Below, one piece after another: positions 1-8,587 of a stretch of DNA of 64,000 nt. The translations under genes and the position numbers were made by a program. Under the pieces are notes generated by a model. That model saw only the letters and a list, made by a program, of their open reading frames with translations. It made no database searches and had not been told where the DNA came from. Where the stretch lies: the NCBI RefSeq assembly GCF_003391115.1, contig NZ_QTJP01000001.1:372001-436000 (forward strand). Reading direction: 5' to 3'. Numbering within the stretch: the stretch's first letter is position 1; each line of letters begins with the position of its first letter. The stretch is from Sphingomonas crusticola (GTDB lineage: Bacteria > Pseudomonadota > Alphaproteobacteria > Sphingomonadales > Sphingomonadaceae).

Positions 1-806
1 ATCCCGTTACCGGCGAGATCCACGATTATTTCGGGGGCGTGGCCGACGTGGCGCTTGGCCTGGTGCGCTTCATTGGCGATCCGCTCGCACGTATCGCTGA
101 GGATCATCTGCGCATCCTGCGCTTCTTCCGCTTCCACGCGCGCTTCGGCCGTGGCGGCGTGGATCGGGCGGGGCTCATGGCCTGTGCGGCAAGGGCCAAC
201 GACCTGATGGCCTTGTCACGCGAGCGAATCGCGCAGGAATTACTCAAGTTGCTGGACGTGACCGATCCCACATCGACCGTCGCCCTAATGGTCGAACACG
301 GGATCTTCGCGCCGGTCCTGCCCGAAGTCGATGGCGACAGCGTGGCGCGTCTGGCCAGGCTGGTCGCACGCGAAGGGGCGTCGGGCGGGGACGCCGTGCG
401 CAGGCTTGCGGCATTGCTGCCGGCAGATCCGACGATTGCCGAGCAGGTCGCCGCGCGCCTCAAGCTCTCCAACAACCAGCGCAAGCGGCTGATGCTCGCG
501 GCCGAGCCGGGTGAGCCCGAGCCGGCCCGCCTACTGGCCCACGCGATTGGCGTGACGGCAGCGCGCGATCGCCTGCTGCTGCGGAGCGACGATCCGACGG
601 CCGGCCTAGCCCAGCTTTACGGCTGGACTCCCCCGCGCTTGCCGATCGGCGGCGGCGATCTGGTGAAACTCGGCCTCACCGCCGGCCCGATCGTTGCGGC
701 AACCCTGCACGCGATTGAGCGGCGCTGGGTCGACGAGGGTTTCCCGGAGAAGGCGCGGGTCATGGCGATCGCAGACGAGGAAGTCGCACAGGTCCGACGC
801 CGTTAA
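1..806 (+). CDS. cca: CCA tRNA nucleotidyltransferase, C-terminal part (5' end cut by window)
   Basis: The reading frame is open from base 3 and runs to TAA at 804-806, so the gene begins before the window. The first codons read PVTGEIHDYFGGVADV, matching the end of the nucleotidyltransferase palm (the family motif is DPxGGxxDL). RFIGDPLARIAEDHLRILRFFRF follows, the characteristic start of the tRNA-nucleotidyltransferase/poly(A) polymerase RNA-binding region. The rest is helical, as in class II enzymes. The family adds or repairs the 3' CCA of tRNAs in the cytoplasm. The catalytic carboxylates near the N-terminus lie outside the window. It converges on parC with a 35-nt gap in which I see no strong terminator. 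Confidence 0.9.
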   Translation, partial: PVTGEIHDYFGGVADVALGLVRFIGDPLARIAEDHLRILRFFRFHARFGRGGVDRAGLMACAARANDLMALSRERIAQELLKLLDVTDPTSTVALMVEHGIFAPVLPEVDGDSVARLARLVAREGASGGDAVRRLAALLPADPTIAEQVAARLKLSNNQRKRLMLAAEPGEPEPARLLAHAIGVTAARDRLLLRSDDPTAGLAQLYGWTPPRLPIGGGDLVKLGLTAGPIVAATLHAIERRWVDEGFPEKARVMAIADEEVAQVRRR

Positions 807-841
807 CCGATCGCGTCACCGTCGCAACGGCCATGACGCGG

Positions 842-3121
842 CTAGGGCTTAACCAGCTCGGCCCTGACCACCCCCGTACCGAAACGATTGTCGCGCGGGA
901 ATCCGGTGGGCGGCATGCGCCCGGCAGCACCGCGCGCCGCCCGCCACGGCCCGAGATCGGTTTCGGTGCGATAGCGGCCACTATCGCCGCCCATCGGCCA
1001 GGACAGGCCGTCGGCGAAGCGGAAAGTGATCGCGTCGGAGAGGCCACCGTCGCGATAGCGCTGGATCTGTGCACCCTGCCCGCGCGACAATTCCGGCAAT
1101 TCCGTCAGCGGAAACACGACCAATTTGCGGTTGTCGCCGATCGCCGCAACATAATCGTCGTCGCTCGGGATCCGGCGCGCCACCTTGACCGTGGATCCGG
1201 CGCGCAGATTGACGACCTGGCGTCCCTTGCGGGTTTCGCCCGTGATCTCGGCGGTCTTCGCGATAAAGCCCTTCCCGTCGCTGGCGGCGAACAGCAGCCG
1301 CTCGCCGTTCCTGGCCGGCAGCAGCGCGACGATCGCGGCTTCACCTTCCAGATCGATCATCAGGCGGACGGGCTCACCAAAGCCACGCCCGCCGGGAAGG
1401 CGGTCCGCCGGCAAGGTATAGACGCGCCCGGTCCCCGCCACGAGCAGCAGCTTGTCGGTGGTCTGGGCGTGGAAGGCGAAGGCGGGGCCGTCGCCCTCCT
1501 TGAACTTGAGCGCCTCGGCCGAGGCGAGGTCGATATGGCCCTTCATCGCCCGAACCCAGCCGCGTTGCGACAGGATCACGGAAATCGGCTCGCGTTCGAT
1601 CATCGCCTCGAGCGGGATCTCGCGCGCCGGCCCCTGCTCCTCGATCAGGGTGCGGCGACGACCAAGCTCGGTCGTCTCGGCATAGCGCTCCCGTAGCTTG
1701 GCAAGGTCGCGCTTCAGCCGCGTGCGCTGCTTGGCCGGGCTCGCGACCAGCGCCTCCAGCTCCTGTGCCTCCTTGTCGAGGGCGGTGCGCTCCTTGCGCA
1801 GCTCCATTTCTTCCAGCTTGCGCAAGCTGCGCAGCCGCATGTTGAGGATCGCTTCCGCCTGGCGATCGGTCAGTTCGAACTCGGCCATCAGCATCGGCTT
1901 GGGCTCATCTTGTTCGCGGATGATCTGGATCACGCGATCAAGGTTGAGATAGGTGATCAGATAGCCGTCGAGCAGCTCGATCCGGTCCGCGATCTTGGCG
2001 AGGCGGTGGTTCGAGCGGCGGACCAGAACTTCGAACTGATGATCAATCCAGGCCGCAAGCGCCTGTTTAAGCGACATGACCCGCGGCGTGCGGTCGCGAT
2101 CGAGCACGTTGAGGTTGAGGGGCACGCGGGTCTCGAGATCGGTCAGCCGGAACAGACTGTCCATGAGCGTCTGCGGGTCGACCGTGCGGCTGCGCGGTTC
2201 CAGCACGATCCGGATCTGCGCGTCGCTCTCGTCGCGCACGTCTGCCAGGATCGGCAGTTTCTTGTCGTTGATCAAAGTCGCGATCGCCTCGATCAGCTTG
2301 GCCTTGGGCACCTGATACGGCACCTCGCTGATCACCGCGACCCAGGTGCCGCGGCCCTGGTCCTCGATCGCCCAGCGCGCGCGCACGCGGAACGAACCGC
2401 GTCCGGTTGCATAAGCCTCCGCGATCGCCGCCGCATTGTCGACGAGGATGCCGCCGGTCGGGAAATCGGGCCCGGTGACGAAGCGCATCAGTTCGCGCGG
2501 ATCGCCCTCCGGCTGGTCGATGATGTGCATCGCGGCGTCGATCAGTTCGGCGACATTGTGAGGCGGAATCGACGTCGCCATGCCCACTGCGATGCCGGCG
2601 GCACCGTTAGCGAGCAAATTGGGGAACAGGCCGGGGAAAACCTCGGGCTCTTCCTCCTCGCCATTATAGGTCGGGCGGAAGTCGACGGTTGCCTCGTCCA
2701 GGCCTTCCATCAGCAGGATTGCGGCCTGTGTCAGGCGCGCTTCGGTGTAGCGCATCGCCGCGGCATTATCGCCATCAACATTGCCGAAATTGCCCTGCCC
2801 GTCGACCAGCGGGTAACGCAGCGCGAAAGGCTGTGCGAGGCGCACCATCGCGTCATAGATGGAAGCGTCGCCGTGCGGGTGATATTTACCCATCACGTCG
2901 CCGACCACGCGCGCGCATTTCTTGTAGCCCGAAGCGGGATCCAGCTTGAGCAGCCGCATGCCCCACAGCAGGCGGCGATGCACCGGCTTCAGCCCGTCGC
3001 GCACATCGGGCAGAGAGCGTGCGGTGATCGTCGACAGCGCATAGACCAGATAGCGTTCCGACAGCGCGCTATCGAACGGAGCTTCTACGATCAGGTTGAA
3101 GGGGTCGGCAGGGTCGGTCAT
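842..3121 (-). CDS. parC: DNA topoisomerase IV subunit A
   Basis: The predicted 759-aa protein matches ParC in length (E. coli has 752 aa). It opens MTDPADPFN. The breakage-reunion domain contains HPHGDASIYDAMV (residues 81-93) and the active-site Tyr125 in AAMRYTEARL. A coiled tower region and a C-terminal beta-pinwheel follow (about residue 490 on). With ParE it decatenates daughter chromosomes. It is ParC rather than GyrA because it is short and I see no GyrA box in the C-terminal domain. I chose ATG at 3121; a longer open frame to 3157 adds only 12 low-quality residues, and neither start has a strong Shine-Dalgarno. The residue equivalent to E. coli quinolone-target Ser80 is Ala86. Confidence 0.95.
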   Translation of the reverse strand: MTDPADPFNLIVEAPFDSALSERYLVYALSTITARSLPDVRDGLKPVHRRLLWGMRLLKLDPASGYKKCARVVGDVMGKYHPHGDASIYDAMVRLAQPFALRYPLVDGQGNFGNVDGDNAAAMRYTEARLTQAAILLMEGLDEATVDFRPTYNGEEEEPEVFPGLFPNLLANGAAGIAVGMATSIPPHNVAELIDAAMHIIDQPEGDPRELMRFVTGPDFPTGGILVDNAAAIAEAYATGRGSFRVRARWAIEDQGRGTWVAVISEVPYQVPKAKLIEAIATLINDKKLPILADVRDESDAQIRIVLEPRSRTVDPQTLMDSLFRLTDLETRVPLNLNVLDRDRTPRVMSLKQALAAWIDHQFEVLVRRSNHRLAKIADRIELLDGYLITYLNLDRVIQIIREQDEPKPMLMAEFELTDRQAEAILNMRLRSLRKLEEMELRKERTALDKEAQELEALVASPAKQRTRLKRDLAKLRERYAETTELGRRRTLIEEQGPAREIPLEAMIEREPISVILSQRGWVRAMKGHIDLASAEALKFKEGDGPAFAFHAQTTDKLLLVAGTGRVYTLPADRLPGGRGFGEPVRLMIDLEGEAAIVALLPARNGERLLFAASDGKGFIAKTAEITGETRKGRQVVNLRAGSTVKVARRIPSDDDYVAAIGDNRKLVVFPLTELPELSRGQGAQIQRYRDGGLSDAITFRFADGLSWPMGGDSGRYRTETDLGPWRAARGAAGRMPPTGFPRDNRFGTGVVRAELVKP

Positions 3122-3221
3122 CGCAGCGGCGACTAGCGGACCCGAGCGGCTGCGCAAAGTCGCTTTGCACCCGGCCCGATCACATGTAGCGTGTTACTAT
3201 GATACCACACAGGGGACTCTC

Positions 3222-5237
3222 ATGCGCCTGTTATTCGCTTCCGCCGCAATTCTCACCCTCGCCGCCCCCGCCCTCGCGCAGCCGCCCTCCGTTCCGTTGA
3301 TCGAGCGCGCCAAGCTGTTCGGCAACCCCAGCAAAACGGCCGGCCGCCTCAGCCCCGACGGCAGGTGGCTGGCCTGGATCGCGCCGCGCGACGGCGTGCT
3401 CAACATCTGGGTGGCGCCGGTGGCCGATCCGGCCGCAGCGAAGCCGCTCACCGCCGAGAAGACGCGGCCGATCCGTTCCTATTACTGGTCGCCGGATTCC
3501 AAGACGATCCTGTTCGTCAACGACAAGGGCGGTGACGAGAATTTCCTGCTCTACGGCGTCGACGTCGCCACCGCGGCGCAGAAGAGCCTGACCCCGTTCG
3601 ATAAGACGCGCGTGGAAGTGATCAACATCAGCCGAGCCGTGAAGGATCGCATCCTGATCGGCATCAACAATCGCGATCCGCGCTGGCACGACGTCTATGG
3701 CCTCGATCTCGCGACCGGAAAGCTCAGCCTCGTGCTGCAGAATGACGGCGGTTATGCTGGCTTCGTCGCGGACGAACAGCTCGTCCCGCGGCTCGCCACC
3801 AAGCAGAGGCCGGATGGCGGCCAATCTTTCTATCGTGTGACCGGCGGCAAGGTCGAGCAGACGCCGTTCGCCACGATCGGCCTGGACGATTCGCTCACCA
3901 CCGGGCCGTCCGGCTTCACCACCGATGGAAAGACCCTTTATTGGCTCGACTCGCGCGGCCGCGACACGGCCGCCCTGATCGCGCAGGACGTTGCCAGCGG
4001 ACGGCAGACGATCGTTGCGCAGGATCCGCGCGCGGACATCGATGGCGTTCTGGCCGATCCCAAAACCGGCGTCGTCCAGGCCTGGTCGGTCAATTATCTG
4101 CGCGACGACTGGATCGCGAGCGATCCCGCGATCGGCAAAGACCTCGCCTGGCTCAAGAAAGAGCTCAAGGGCGACATCGCCGTCACCTCGCGCACCGATG
4201 CCGACAATCTGTGGACGGTCGCGGTCGACCCCGTCACCGCGCCGAGCGCAACCTATCTGTTCGATCGCCGGACGCGCTCGCTCAAGCAGCTTTATGTCGG
4301 CCGTCCGGAATTGGTCGGCGCGCCGCTTGTGCCGATGTACCCAGAGGCGATTCCGGCGCGCGACGGTATGACGCTCGTCTCCTACCTGACGCTGCCGGCG
4401 GGGAGCGATCCGGACGGCGATGGCAAGCCCAGCCATCCGGTGCCGCTGGTCCTGTTCGTCCATGGCGGCCCATGGGCGCGCGATGCCTTCGGCTATAATA
4501 GCTGGCACCAATGGCTGGCGAACCGCGGCTATGCGGTGTTGTCGGTCAATTATCGTGGCTCGACCGGCTTCGGTAAGAAATTCATCTCCGCCGGCGACCT
4601 GCAATGGGGCCGCAAGATGCATGACGATCTGCTCGACGCGGTCGGCTGGGCGGTCAGGCAGGGCGTCACCACATCCGACAAGGTGGCGATCGCGGGCGGC
4701 TCTTATGGCGGCTATGCGACGCTGGCCGGCGTCGCCTTCACACCCGATGCCTTCCGCTGCGGCGTCGACATTGTCGGGCCGTCCAACCTGTTCACCCTGC
4801 TACAGACGATCCCACCTTATTGGGAGGCGGGTAAGCAGCAATTCTACAAGCGTATGGGCGATCCCACGACCGATGTAGGCAAGGCGCTGCTGCGCGAACG
4901 TTCCCCCCTATTCATGGCCGACAAGATCAAGGTACCGCTGCTAATTGGCCAGGGCCAAAACGATCCGCGGGTCAATGTCCGCGAAAGCCAGCAGATCGTC
5001 GACGCGATGAAGGCCAAGAACATACCGGTAACCTATGTCGTCTTCCCCGACGAAGGCCACGGCTTCGCTCGACCGGTCAACAATATCGCCTTCAATGCCA
5101 TTACCGAGAATTTCCTCGCGGCTTGCCTCGGCGGCCGAGCGGAACCGATCGGGGACGCGCTCAAGCCGTCGAGCGCGCAGGTGAAAGAAGGTGCGGATCA
5201 GGTGCATGGCCTCGCGGCTGCGGTCGCCGCTCCTTAG
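3222..5237 (+). CDS. Secreted S9 family prolyl oligopeptidase-type peptidase
   Basis: The 671-aa protein starts at ATG 3222 after a good Shine-Dalgarno (AGGGGA, 3211-3216). It has a Sec signal peptide ending near ALAQ (residues 1-20). An N-terminal beta-propeller with WD40/PD40-like repeats such as LSPDGRWLAW and YWSPDSKTILF is followed by an alpha/beta-hydrolase domain. The catalytic triad is visible: Ser494 in GGSYGG, Asp581 in GQNDPRV and His613 in DEGHGF. The family cleaves short peptides, often dipeptidyl or acylaminoacyl substrates, and this copy should act in the periplasm. A candidate -10 (TATGAT, 3198-3203) lies just upstream without a convincing -35. It is a single gene converging on a LysR regulator. 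Confidence 0.9.
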   Translation: MRLLFASAAILTLAAPALAQPPSVPLIERAKLFGNPSKTAGRLSPDGRWLAWIAPRDGVLNIWVAPVADPAAAKPLTAEKTRPIRSYYWSPDSKTILFVNDKGGDENFLLYGVDVATAAQKSLTPFDKTRVEVINISRAVKDRILIGINNRDPRWHDVYGLDLATGKLSLVLQNDGGYAGFVADEQLVPRLATKQRPDGGQSFYRVTGGKVEQTPFATIGLDDSLTTGPSGFTTDGKTLYWLDSRGRDTAALIAQDVASGRQTIVAQDPRADIDGVLADPKTGVVQAWSVNYLRDDWIASDPAIGKDLAWLKKELKGDIAVTSRTDADNLWTVAVDPVTAPSATYLFDRRTRSLKQLYVGRPELVGAPLVPMYPEAIPARDGMTLVSYLTLPAGSDPDGDGKPSHPVPLVLFVHGGPWARDAFGYNSWHQWLANRGYAVLSVNYRGSTGFGKKFISAGDLQWGRKMHDDLLDAVGWAVRQGVTTSDKVAIAGGSYGGYATLAGVAFTPDAFRCGVDIVGPSNLFTLLQTIPPYWEAGKQQFYKRMGDPTTDVGKALLRERSPLFMADKIKVPLLIGQGQNDPRVNVRESQQIVDAMKAKNIPVTYVVFPDEGHGFARPVNNIAFNAITENFLAACLGGRAEPIGDALKPSSAQVKEGADQVHGLAAAVAAP

Positions 5238-5249
5238 ACTTTCGTAGGA

Positions 5250-6161
5250 TCAGGGAGCGGCACGAAGCGGATCGTGCCGCTCCTCCTCGATCTCGTTGAG
5301 CAACCATTCGCGGAAGCGCCGGATCTTGGCGACCGACCGCCGCTCCTCCGGATAGACAAGCCAGTAGCCATAGCCGCGCGTTGAAAGCTGATCCGAAAGG
5401 CGCACCAGCCTGCCCTGAGCGATGTCGTTGCGCCAGAGGAAGGGCGTCAGCATCGCAACGCCCTGGCCGGCCATCGCGGCATGCCCCTCATGCGCCTGAA
5501 CGTCGAGCCGCACGCCCGGGCGAATCTCGTTCTCGTCGAGCTCCACGCCCGCCTCGCGCAGCCAATGGGGCCACCAGGGATCGTTGGGGCTGATCATCGG
5601 CAATCTCACGATCTCTTCCGCCGTGATGCTGCCGCCGTGCCGGGCAAGGAATTCCGGGCTGCACATCGGGGTGAAGTCGACCTGGAACAGCAGATGCCGC
5701 TCGAGCCCGGGCCAGGGCCCGCGGCCGGCGCGAATGGCGACGTCGACCTCGTCGCGCGCGAAGTCAGTGATGTCGTCGGTCGCGATCAGGCGCACCGCCA
5801 TGCCGGGATTGCCCATCTGAAAGCCCCCGAGCCGCCACGCCAGCCAGGTGTTGGCGAAGGTCTGGGTCGTCGACACCGTCATCGACGATTCGTTCTCGCT
5901 GCGCAGTCGGGCAAAGGCGGCGTCGAGCGCATCGAAGCCCCGCGCCACCTGCGGCGCCGCCCGCTCGCCCGCCGGGGTAAGCTGGATGCCCCTCCCGTCA
6001 CGGCGGAACAAGGCTACGCCAAGCCGCTCTTCCAATAACTTGACCTGATAGCTCACCGCCGCCTGGGTCATGCCAAGTTCCGCTGCCGCGACAGTGAAGT
6101 TAAGGTGCCGCGCGGCAGCCTCGAATACACGCACGGCGGCAAGGGGCGGCAGGCGACGCAT
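5250..6161 (-). CDS. LysR-family transcriptional regulator (GcvA/AmpR-like)
   Basis: The 303-aa protein has the usual LysR length. The N-terminal winged helix-turn-helix reads LPPLAAVRVFEAAARHLNFT then AAAELGMTQAAVSYQVKLLE (residues 4-42). A type 2 periplasmic-binding-like effector domain fills the rest. The opening LPPLxAxRxFEAAARHLSF is typical of the GcvA/AmpR subgroup. The start is ATG 6161; an open frame to 6383 adds non-conserved residues. A perfect 9-bp dyad lies 6 nt upstream of the start (6167-6187), the expected position for autoregulation. A 50-aa ORF is divergent. The regulated target is not evident: neither gcv genes nor a beta-lactamase is adjacent. Confidence 0.9.
   Translation of the reverse strand: MRRLPPLAAVRVFEAAARHLNFTVAAAELGMTQAAVSYQVKLLEERLGVALFRRDGRGIQLTPAGERAAPQVARGFDALDAAFARLRSENESSMTVSTTQTFANTWLAWRLGGFQMGNPGMAVRLIATDDITDFARDEVDVAIRAGRGPWPGLERHLLFQVDFTPMCSPEFLARHGGSITAEEIVRLPMISPNDPWWPHWLREAGVELDENEIRPGVRLDVQAHEGHAAMAGQGVAMLTPFLWRNDIAQGRLVRLSDQLSTRGYGYWLVYPEERRSVAKIRRFREWLLNEIEEERHDPLRAAP
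5254..5283. terminator. 11-bp inverted repeat between convergent genes
   Basis: GGAGCGGCACG (5254-5264) and its exact reverse complement (5273-5283) are separated by 8 nt. The hairpin sits 17 nt after the peptidase stop and inside the last codons of the LysR gene. There is no T-run on either side, so it is at best a weak or Rho-assisted terminator or an mRNA 3' stabiliser for the plus-strand peptidase transcript. Confidence 0.4.
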
Positions 6162-6166
6162 GTCCG

Positions 6167-6187
6167 CCCATAAGCCCAGCTTATGGG
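6167..6187. promoter_or_regulatory. Perfect 9-3-9 dyad, likely LysR operator
   Basis: CCCATAAGC (6167-6175), CCA, then GCTTATGGG (6179-6187) is an exact inverted repeat. It contains the LysR signature T-N11-A (T6171 to A6183). It lies 6 nt upstream of the LysR start codon and 92 nt before the divergent small ORF, so binding could repress the regulator and affect both directions. Confidence 0.65.
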
Positions 6188-6278
6188 TTGAGCGCAAGCT
6201 TCGATTGGCATTGATGTGCAAATTGGACCAGTTGGAATGGGCAGCGGCCCAGCTCTGGCCGCAGGATTGGAGGTCGTC

Positions 6279-6431
6279 ATGTCCAATAGCAGCAAGCCTG
6301 TTCGCCCGGTCCCCAGCTTCGCGGCACGACTGCTGGAGGCGCTCGCGGTCACCGACCGCTTCGTCGATTGGTGGGGCGCGCATCGCGCCTGGCCGGCGAC
6401 CGAATGCGCCCGGATCGATCGCTGCCGATAA
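6279..6431 (+). CDS. Small hypothetical protein (50 aa) divergent from LysR
   Basis: A 50-codon ORF begins at ATG 6279 with a strong, well-spaced Shine-Dalgarno (GGAGG at 6269-6273, 5-nt spacer), which is the main reason to believe it. It opens [14 protein letters not shown], then has an amphipathic helix ([18 protein letters not shown]) and a Cys/Arg-rich tail ending CARIDRCR. No membrane segment or signal peptide is seen and I do not recognise the family. It sits opposite the LysR gene with the dyad between them, so it may be a target. The purC promoter follows its stop. Confidence 0.5.
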   Translation: MSNSSKPVRPVPSFAARLLEALAVTDRFVDWWGAHRAWPATECARIDRCR

Positions 6432-6480
6432 GCAGCGCTCCCCAAACCAACCGAGAAGCCAGCACCACGCGTCGGTCGCG

Positions 6481-6508
6481 TTGCGGTGCGGGACATCCTG
6501 GGCTATAT
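6481..6508 (+). promoter_or_regulatory. Candidate sigma-70 promoter for purC
   Basis: TTGCGG (6481-6486), a 16-nt spacer and CTATAT (6503-6508) lie about 75 nt before the purC start. The leader also holds a loose GC-rich hairpin (CGCCCC pairing with GGGGCG). The match is by eye only. Confidence 0.4.
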
Positions 6509-6583
6509 CCCCGGCTCGTCGCCCCGCCCGCGCCTTTAGGCTGCGTCGGGGCGCTTCTCGTTTCGGTCCTTTGGGAGACTGCT

Positions 6584-7360
6584 TTGTCCCGCCGCCGTCA
6601 GATTTACGAAGGCAAGGCCAAGATCCTCTACGAGGGTCCGGAGCCCGGCACGCTCATCCAATATTTCAAGGATGACGCGACCGCGTTCAACGCGCAGAAG
6701 AAGGGCACCATCAGCGGCAAGGGCGTGCTCAACAACCGCATCTCCGAGCATGTCTTCACCTTGCTCGCCAATATCGGCGTGCCCACGCACTTCATCCGCC
6801 GGCTCAACATGCGCGAGCAATTGATCCGTCAGGTCGAGATCATCCCGATCGAGGTGGTGATCCGCAACGTCGCCGCCGGAAGCCTCGCCAAGCGCCTTGG
6901 CATCGAGGAAGGCACGCAGTTGCCGCGCACGATCATCGAATATTATTACAAGGATGATGCGCTCGGCGATCCGCTGGTCTCGGAAGAGCATATCGCCTGC
7001 TTCGGCTGGGCGAGCCAGGATGAGATGCACGACATTTCCGACATGGCGATCCGCGTGAACGACTTCATGACCGGGCTGTTTGCGGGCGTGAACATCCGCC
7101 TGGTCGACTTCAAGCTGGAATTCGGGCGGCTGTGGGAGAATGACTATGCCCGCGTGATCCTCGCCGACGAGATCAGCCCCGATGGTTGCCGCCTGTGGGA
7201 CATGACGTCGGGCGAAAAGCTCGACAAGGATCGTTTCCGCCAGGATCTTGGTGGAGAAGCCGAAGCCTATCAGGAAATTGCGCGGCGGCTGGGCTTGTTG
7301 CCGGATGGCGACACGATCGTGCTCGACATGGCGGAGCATCGCAAAAACCGGGGAAAATAA
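6584..7360 (+). CDS. purC: Phosphoribosylaminoimidazole-succinocarboxamide synthase
   Basis: The 258-aa protein matches the short bacterial SAICAR synthetase. It catalyses the ATP-dependent ligation of aspartate to CAIR in de novo purine synthesis. Signatures seen are [12 protein letters not shown] near the N-terminus, [38 protein letters not shown] and the metal/ATP segment LADEISPD. The TTG at 6584 is chosen because it has GGGAG at 6573-6577 and matches the family N-terminus; the frame stays open upstream to 6368 but that part is not family-like. It stands alone, with its own candidate promoter. Confidence 0.95.
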   Translation: MSRRRQIYEGKAKILYEGPEPGTLIQYFKDDATAFNAQKKGTISGKGVLNNRISEHVFTLLANIGVPTHFIRRLNMREQLIRQVEIIPIEVVIRNVAAGSLAKRLGIEEGTQLPRTIIEYYYKDDALGDPLVSEEHIACFGWASQDEMHDISDMAIRVNDFMTGLFAGVNIRLVDFKLEFGRLWENDYARVILADEISPDGCRLWDMTSGEKLDKDRFRQDLGGEAEAYQEIARRLGLLPDGDTIVLDMAEHRKNRGK

Positions 7361-7384
7361 CGCGCGCTGGGGAGTTTAGCAGGC

Positions 7385-7756
7385 ATGGTTAAGATCGTCG
7401 CGACCGCTTTCCTGTTTGCCTCCCTTGCCGCCCCGCTCACCGCGCGACCGGCACCGGCCAAGGCGCCATCGCTCGGTGTCGCCCAGGCCGATTGCGATGC
7501 ACTCTCGACCGAGCAGCGCTTCGATCCGGCGACTTTGCGCGATCTGGGCCCGGCCCACTCGCTCGAGGCTGCTGCGGCAGTGTTGGCGAAACACGGCATC
7601 AAGTTCGTCCGCTCGCAAGGCTATCTATCACTCGACGGCCTCTCGCCGCGCGAGCTGCGCGATATCGCGACGCTGCCCCAGGGGGAGCCGATTATCTTGC
7701 CCAATGCCGAGGGCAGCGCGATCTGCGTGCTGCGTCCATCGGCGGATTCGATCTGA
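7385..7756 (+). CDS. Secreted hypothetical protein (123 aa)
   Basis: A Sec signal peptide (residues 1-20, MVKIVATAFLFASLAAPLTA) precedes a small mature domain. That domain contains LGPAHSLEAAAAVLAKHGIKF and PRELRDIATLPQGEP. Two cysteines (in ADCDAL and SAICVL) could form a disulfide. The ATG at 7385 follows GGGGAG at 7370-7375. I do not recognise the family. It lies 24 nt downstream of purC and may be cotranscribed. It converges on the YbjQ-like pair. Confidence 0.7.
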   Translation: MVKIVATAFLFASLAAPLTARPAPAKAPSLGVAQADCDALSTEQRFDPATLRDLGPAHSLEAAAAVLAKHGIKFVRSQGYLSLDGLSPRELRDIATLPQGEPIILPNAEGSAICVLRPSADSI

Positions 7757-7768
7757 CCGAGATCTTCG

Positions 7769-8587
7769 TCAGCTGTTAACGGACAGGACCAGCTTTGGGT
7801 CGGGAATATCGTCCGCTTCATGGCCCTCGATCGGCAGCACGGCCGTGCCGATCGCGAAAAACTCGATGACATGGCTCGACCAATTATGGCTGCCTTCGTG
7901 AAGGTCGGCACCGACGACGCCCTCGGCGCCCGCCTTGCTCGCTTCCAGCTGCATCCGCTCCATAGCGATCTCGCGTGCTTCGTAGAGCGCGAGGCTGAAA
8001 TTGCCGAGTTCGACATTCTGCCCGACCGAGCCGAGCGTTGCCAACGGCCCGCGCCGCGCGACGTGATAGACGCAGCTGCCCATCACCATCTCTAGCGGGC
8101 GATAGCCGGCCGAGAGCAAGGTCCAGAAATCCTGCCCGGATAGCGCCGAGGTGAACGGCTGGCCGTTCGGACCCTTGAAGCCTTGATGCCCCTTGGCGTG
8201 GACGATGCCGGTTCCGATCGCGACGAATTCCAGGATTTTGCTGTCCCATTCGAGCCGCTTGACCGTCAGCCGCACGCCGACGATCCCGTCGGCGCCCATG
8301 TTGGCGGCCTCCAGCCGCATCCGTTCCATCGCCAACGCGCGCGCCTCATACATGGCGAGGCTGAGCTGCTCGAGCTCGACGTTCGAGCCCCATCCGGCGA
8401 ACTGAAAGCCGAGATGATAGATACATGAGCCGACGCATAGGCCGACCGGCTCGAACCCCGCCTTGCGCACCAGCAGGAACTCGTTGACCGAAAAGTCTGA
8501 CGTGAACACCCCGTCGGGATGCCCTTGGCTGCGCAAGCCCTGAAGCCGAGCCAACGCATGCTGCGGGATGCTTTGTTCTTCGGCCAT
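7769..8587 (-). CDS. YbjQ-like protein with duplicated domain (272 aa)
   Basis: Two tandem YbjQ-type (heavy-metal-binding fold, PF01906-like) units are visible. Each has a GLCVGSCIYHLGF/MVMGSCVYHVARR strand, an ARxxAMERMxLEAxxxGAxGVVGV helix-strand and an FxAIGTxV end. The family forms oligomeric rings and its biochemical role is unknown. The protein is cytosolic by sequence, with no signal peptide. Its ATG overlaps the stop of the upstream gene by one base (TGATG), so translation of the two is probably coupled. Repeat-to-repeat similarity points to an internal duplication of the usual ~100-aa domain. Confidence 0.75.
   Translation of the reverse strand: MAEEQSIPQHALARLQGLRSQGHPDGVFTSDFSVNEFLLVRKAGFEPVGLCVGSCIYHLGFQFAGWGSNVELEQLSLAMYEARALAMERMRLEAANMGADGIVGVRLTVKRLEWDSKILEFVAIGTGIVHAKGHQGFKGPNGQPFTSALSGQDFWTLLSAGYRPLEMVMGSCVYHVARRGPLATLGSVGQNVELGNFSLALYEAREIAMERMQLEASKAGAEGVVGADLHEGSHNWSSHVIEFFAIGTAVLPIEGHEADDIPDPKLVLSVNS

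Noticed and set aside
3154-3168. GCAAAG-TCG-CTTTGC palindrome between parC and the S9 gene
   Set aside because: Only 6-bp arms and no recognised regulator; too short to call.
3231-4622. 463-codon minus-strand frame opposite the S9 peptidase
   Set aside because: The peptidase triad and signal peptide on the plus strand decide the coding strand.
6509-6583. Purine-type riboswitch or attenuator before purC
   Set aside because: The leader holds only a loose GC-rich hairpin without the purine aptamer core or a T-run.
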